Origin: Cottoperca gobio
Taxonomy: Eukaryota > Chordata > Actinopteri > Perciformes > Bovichtidae
Assembly: GCF_900634415.1 (NCBI RefSeq)
Contig: NC_041360.1
Coordinates: 10,451,952-10,515,951, forward strand
Direction of reading: 5' to 3'
DNA: 64,000 nt
A program made the position numbers and the translations under genes. The notes below the pieces were generated by a model. It did not search any database. It was not told where the DNA came from and saw nothing but the letters and a program-made list of their open reading frames with translations. This document shows positions 52,641 through 64,000 of the stretch, in pieces. Positions within the stretch are counted from its first letter, which is position 1. Each line of letters begins with the position of its first letter.

Positions 52641-54378
52641 ATTCACTTTATTGTTAAAACTCATTTTGGTATATCAGCTGCTTGTATTTTTACACCATAT
52701 TTTTAATAAAAGGCAAACATATACAGCTTCATCTTAAAAACCATGCAGCAGTGTAAACATGAGGTCTACTGAGATAAAAGGTCACACGACTACAACATAC
52801 TGGCAAAGTCTGTGAGAACACAACTGTCAATGTCAAAAGAAAAGGAAGCATTTTGTCTGTTTCACGTCTTAAATTAGCAAAGCTTTAACTTAGTGCTCAT
52901 CATTTGCCACATTCAGCTGCTAAATATGCATGTTTATTTTATGAATAAAGAAGTTAAAACAAGGGGAAAAAATAAATAATGTGATGAAGTGACAACATAT
53001 ACATAACAGAAATGCATTCCTACGCGACAGCCCCCCTATAGCTGCACTTCCCTAAGCATTACTGAGAAAAACAATGCGTTCCTACTGCACTAGAGACACA
53101 TCACAACCTATTAAGCCATTCTGCACCTCATATTGACAGTTGAAATACCACTATGCTGTAACTGACAACTTGTTTGCTCATAACGGTTTACAATTCATCT
53201 TGATCGGACAGAAAGGCTACCAACGAATTGGTTAGTTCAAACTAAAAAGGATGGAGTGCACAACAGAGTGAAAAGTACATTTAACCCACTCTTTAACACA
53301 ATCAACAAGAAAAGAAAGTCTATGTTGGCCACGCACTGTGTCCGTCAGTTGCCCCAGACACACAGCGTGTCCCGCCAATCCCTCACTTCCACAGCAAACT
53401 TCATGTTAGACTACCCACCAGCTCGTCTGGGCGACATGGCATTGTACTGCATCTCAAATGTCTTATACAGTCGCATATGTGCACCGCAACATAAGCGCTA
53501 ATCTTCCAATGCTGTAGCCGGCACCCTAGAATACTAGGCCAAGTAAGAAAAACCTGAGTATGAAAACGACAAACACGCACACACACACGAATGATCTGCC
53601 TTCACGCTACACATGAACACAGCAGCTGAAAAGGACAAACACACTGGCTGTGTACTTGGAGTCAGAAAGGCAAAGTTGATCTGATGATTAGAAAGTCACT
53701 TTCCACATCAACGCTAAATAGTTGTAATTCGTGTAACTATAGATCAACTCTTTCCGGCCTCCGTAAGGTATAAGATTACTGGTTACAATTGTTCAGCCTA
53801 GCTAATTCAAAGTGAGGCTTATTAAATGAATGGACAGCATGCAACATGAAATGTGTTGATGATATTTAACATCACATTTGCTGCTTTGGCCCGTTACACA
53901 TGACTCAGGTGCTGGGTTGGAAAAAAAGACCCAAACAAAAACTACAATATACTTCATAAGATTTTCAAAATTGGGACAAAAGAAATATTGCACCATCTCT
54001 CAACTTAAAATATGATTCAAATATTAGATGATGCAACTGAACAATCTTTTCCCTAAAATTTCTCTAGAGCTCTAATTTCCCGCTCCTTTTCTGCCCTTTT
54101 TACATTAGCGGGTCTCTAAGGCACCCGTGCGAACAGTCCTGTGAATAAAAACTTTGATCTGTGCATTACCTGTACCCAACAACACCAGAATCGCAACTTT
54201 CCTATACATACATGAACGCCTTACAAACACATTAACAAATACCTCTCAATCATTCCCATTTCTGTAACATCAATTAACTTAAAAATAACCCAAAATCCAA
54301 TATTTTATTATGTACAAGCTTCATGAAGAATACATTTCTTGCTTAAAACAATGTTACTTCCACCCATGGAGAGGACAA
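52641..54378 (-). other. Probable 3' UTR of cpt1
   Basis: No exon lies between the cpt1 stop and the intergenic region. Minus-strand AATAAA hexamers occur at 54304-54309, 52933-52938 and 52647-52652; the most distal was used as the provisional end. Which of them is used is unknown. Confidence 0.4.
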
Positions 54379-63471
<9,093 letters not shown>

Positions 63472-64000
63472 CTGGTCAAGAAGAACAGATAAGAGAGAGG
63501 GCAAAGATAATTCAAAGTTACACTATGTTTCACCTTGAAACCTTCAGGGCTTGGGGGCAAACTGCAAAAACGTAACCAGTGGGTCCTAAAAAAGGAGCAA
63601 AATAGCACTTATGGTTTGGCATACACTTCATACAAGAGCTGCCTCGTGTAAGTAAAAACAAATGGCATCTTTGACTCAGTACAGTCACTTGAATTTCGAC
63701 TTCATAATATTAAGCCTTTATTCTGGTATTTCTTTTAAGGCTAACGTCAAAAGGAAATGAATGACCTACAGTAATCCAATTAAATTAATTTACATCAAAG
63801 TAGATTAGCAAGTGAAACATGGCGTCAGTGCAAAATAATGAATCACAGCTTAAATGCAGTTCAGCACTCTACGGTTTAAAAAGCTAACCCCGTTTCATAA
63901 TGTGCACTTTAATCAAGAACAGTAAAGCCCTTGTTAGTCAGAATAGTGTAGCCATAAGTTATATAAAGGTTTGTCTCAAACGTTGTGACAGTGTCTTCCA
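63472..64000 (-). other. cpt1 intron (partial), right edge
   Basis: Upstream of the exon starting at 63471. I looked for the preceding coding exon (membrane-segment and linker region) on the minus strand and did not find it. Confidence 0.6.

Overview
The window is genomic DNA of a ray-finned fish, most likely a percomorph teleost. The signs are split vertebrate genes with GT-AG introns, dense (CA)n/(GT)n microsatellites, several small inverted-repeat transposons of types I recognise from teleost genomes, and a complete Tx1/L1-type non-LTR retrotransposon. There are no bacterial features, CRISPR arrays or rRNA, and I could not support any tRNA gene.

Layout. (1) About 0-12.1 kb, minus strand: the 5' part of mrpl23 (mitochondrial ribosomal protein L23). 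Three coding exons are seen, one of them tentative; the gene runs off the left edge. (2) About 12.1-17.1 kb: non-coding DNA with old repeats. (3) 17.1-24.2 kb: an ~850-bp (TATC)n array, then a ~6-kb LINE with an intact 1,296-residue ORF2 and an ORF1 carrying two frameshifts, then (TATC)n again, so the element sits inside a tetranucleotide microsatellite. (4) About 24.5-48.6 kb, plus strand: a ten-coding-exon gene for a 693-residue type II membrane protein of the GH31 family, close to SITS-binding protein and MYORG. Both residues expected to be catalytic appear to be replaced. (5) 48.6-52.6 kb: intergenic DNA between two convergent genes. (6) 52.6 kb to the right edge, minus strand: the last ~620 codons of a carnitine O-palmitoyltransferase 1 gene (cpt1, closer to CPT1A). 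The first ~150 codons lie beyond the window.

The most interesting observation is in cpt1. Two tandem homologous exons (60518-60605 and 59937-60021) have the same phases, and neither both nor none can be used without breaking the frame, so they should be mutually exclusive. One resembles the liver CPT1A version of this segment and the other the muscle CPT1B version. They differ at the position matching human CPT1A Thr314, a residue I recall being linked to malonyl-CoA sensitivity.

The three host genes are not an operon and share no obvious pathway. mrpl23 serves mitochondrial translation, cpt1 controls fatty-acid entry into mitochondria, and the GH31 protein is predicted to sit in the secretory pathway. 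Exon coordinates were worked out by hand from reading frame, phase and splice sites.
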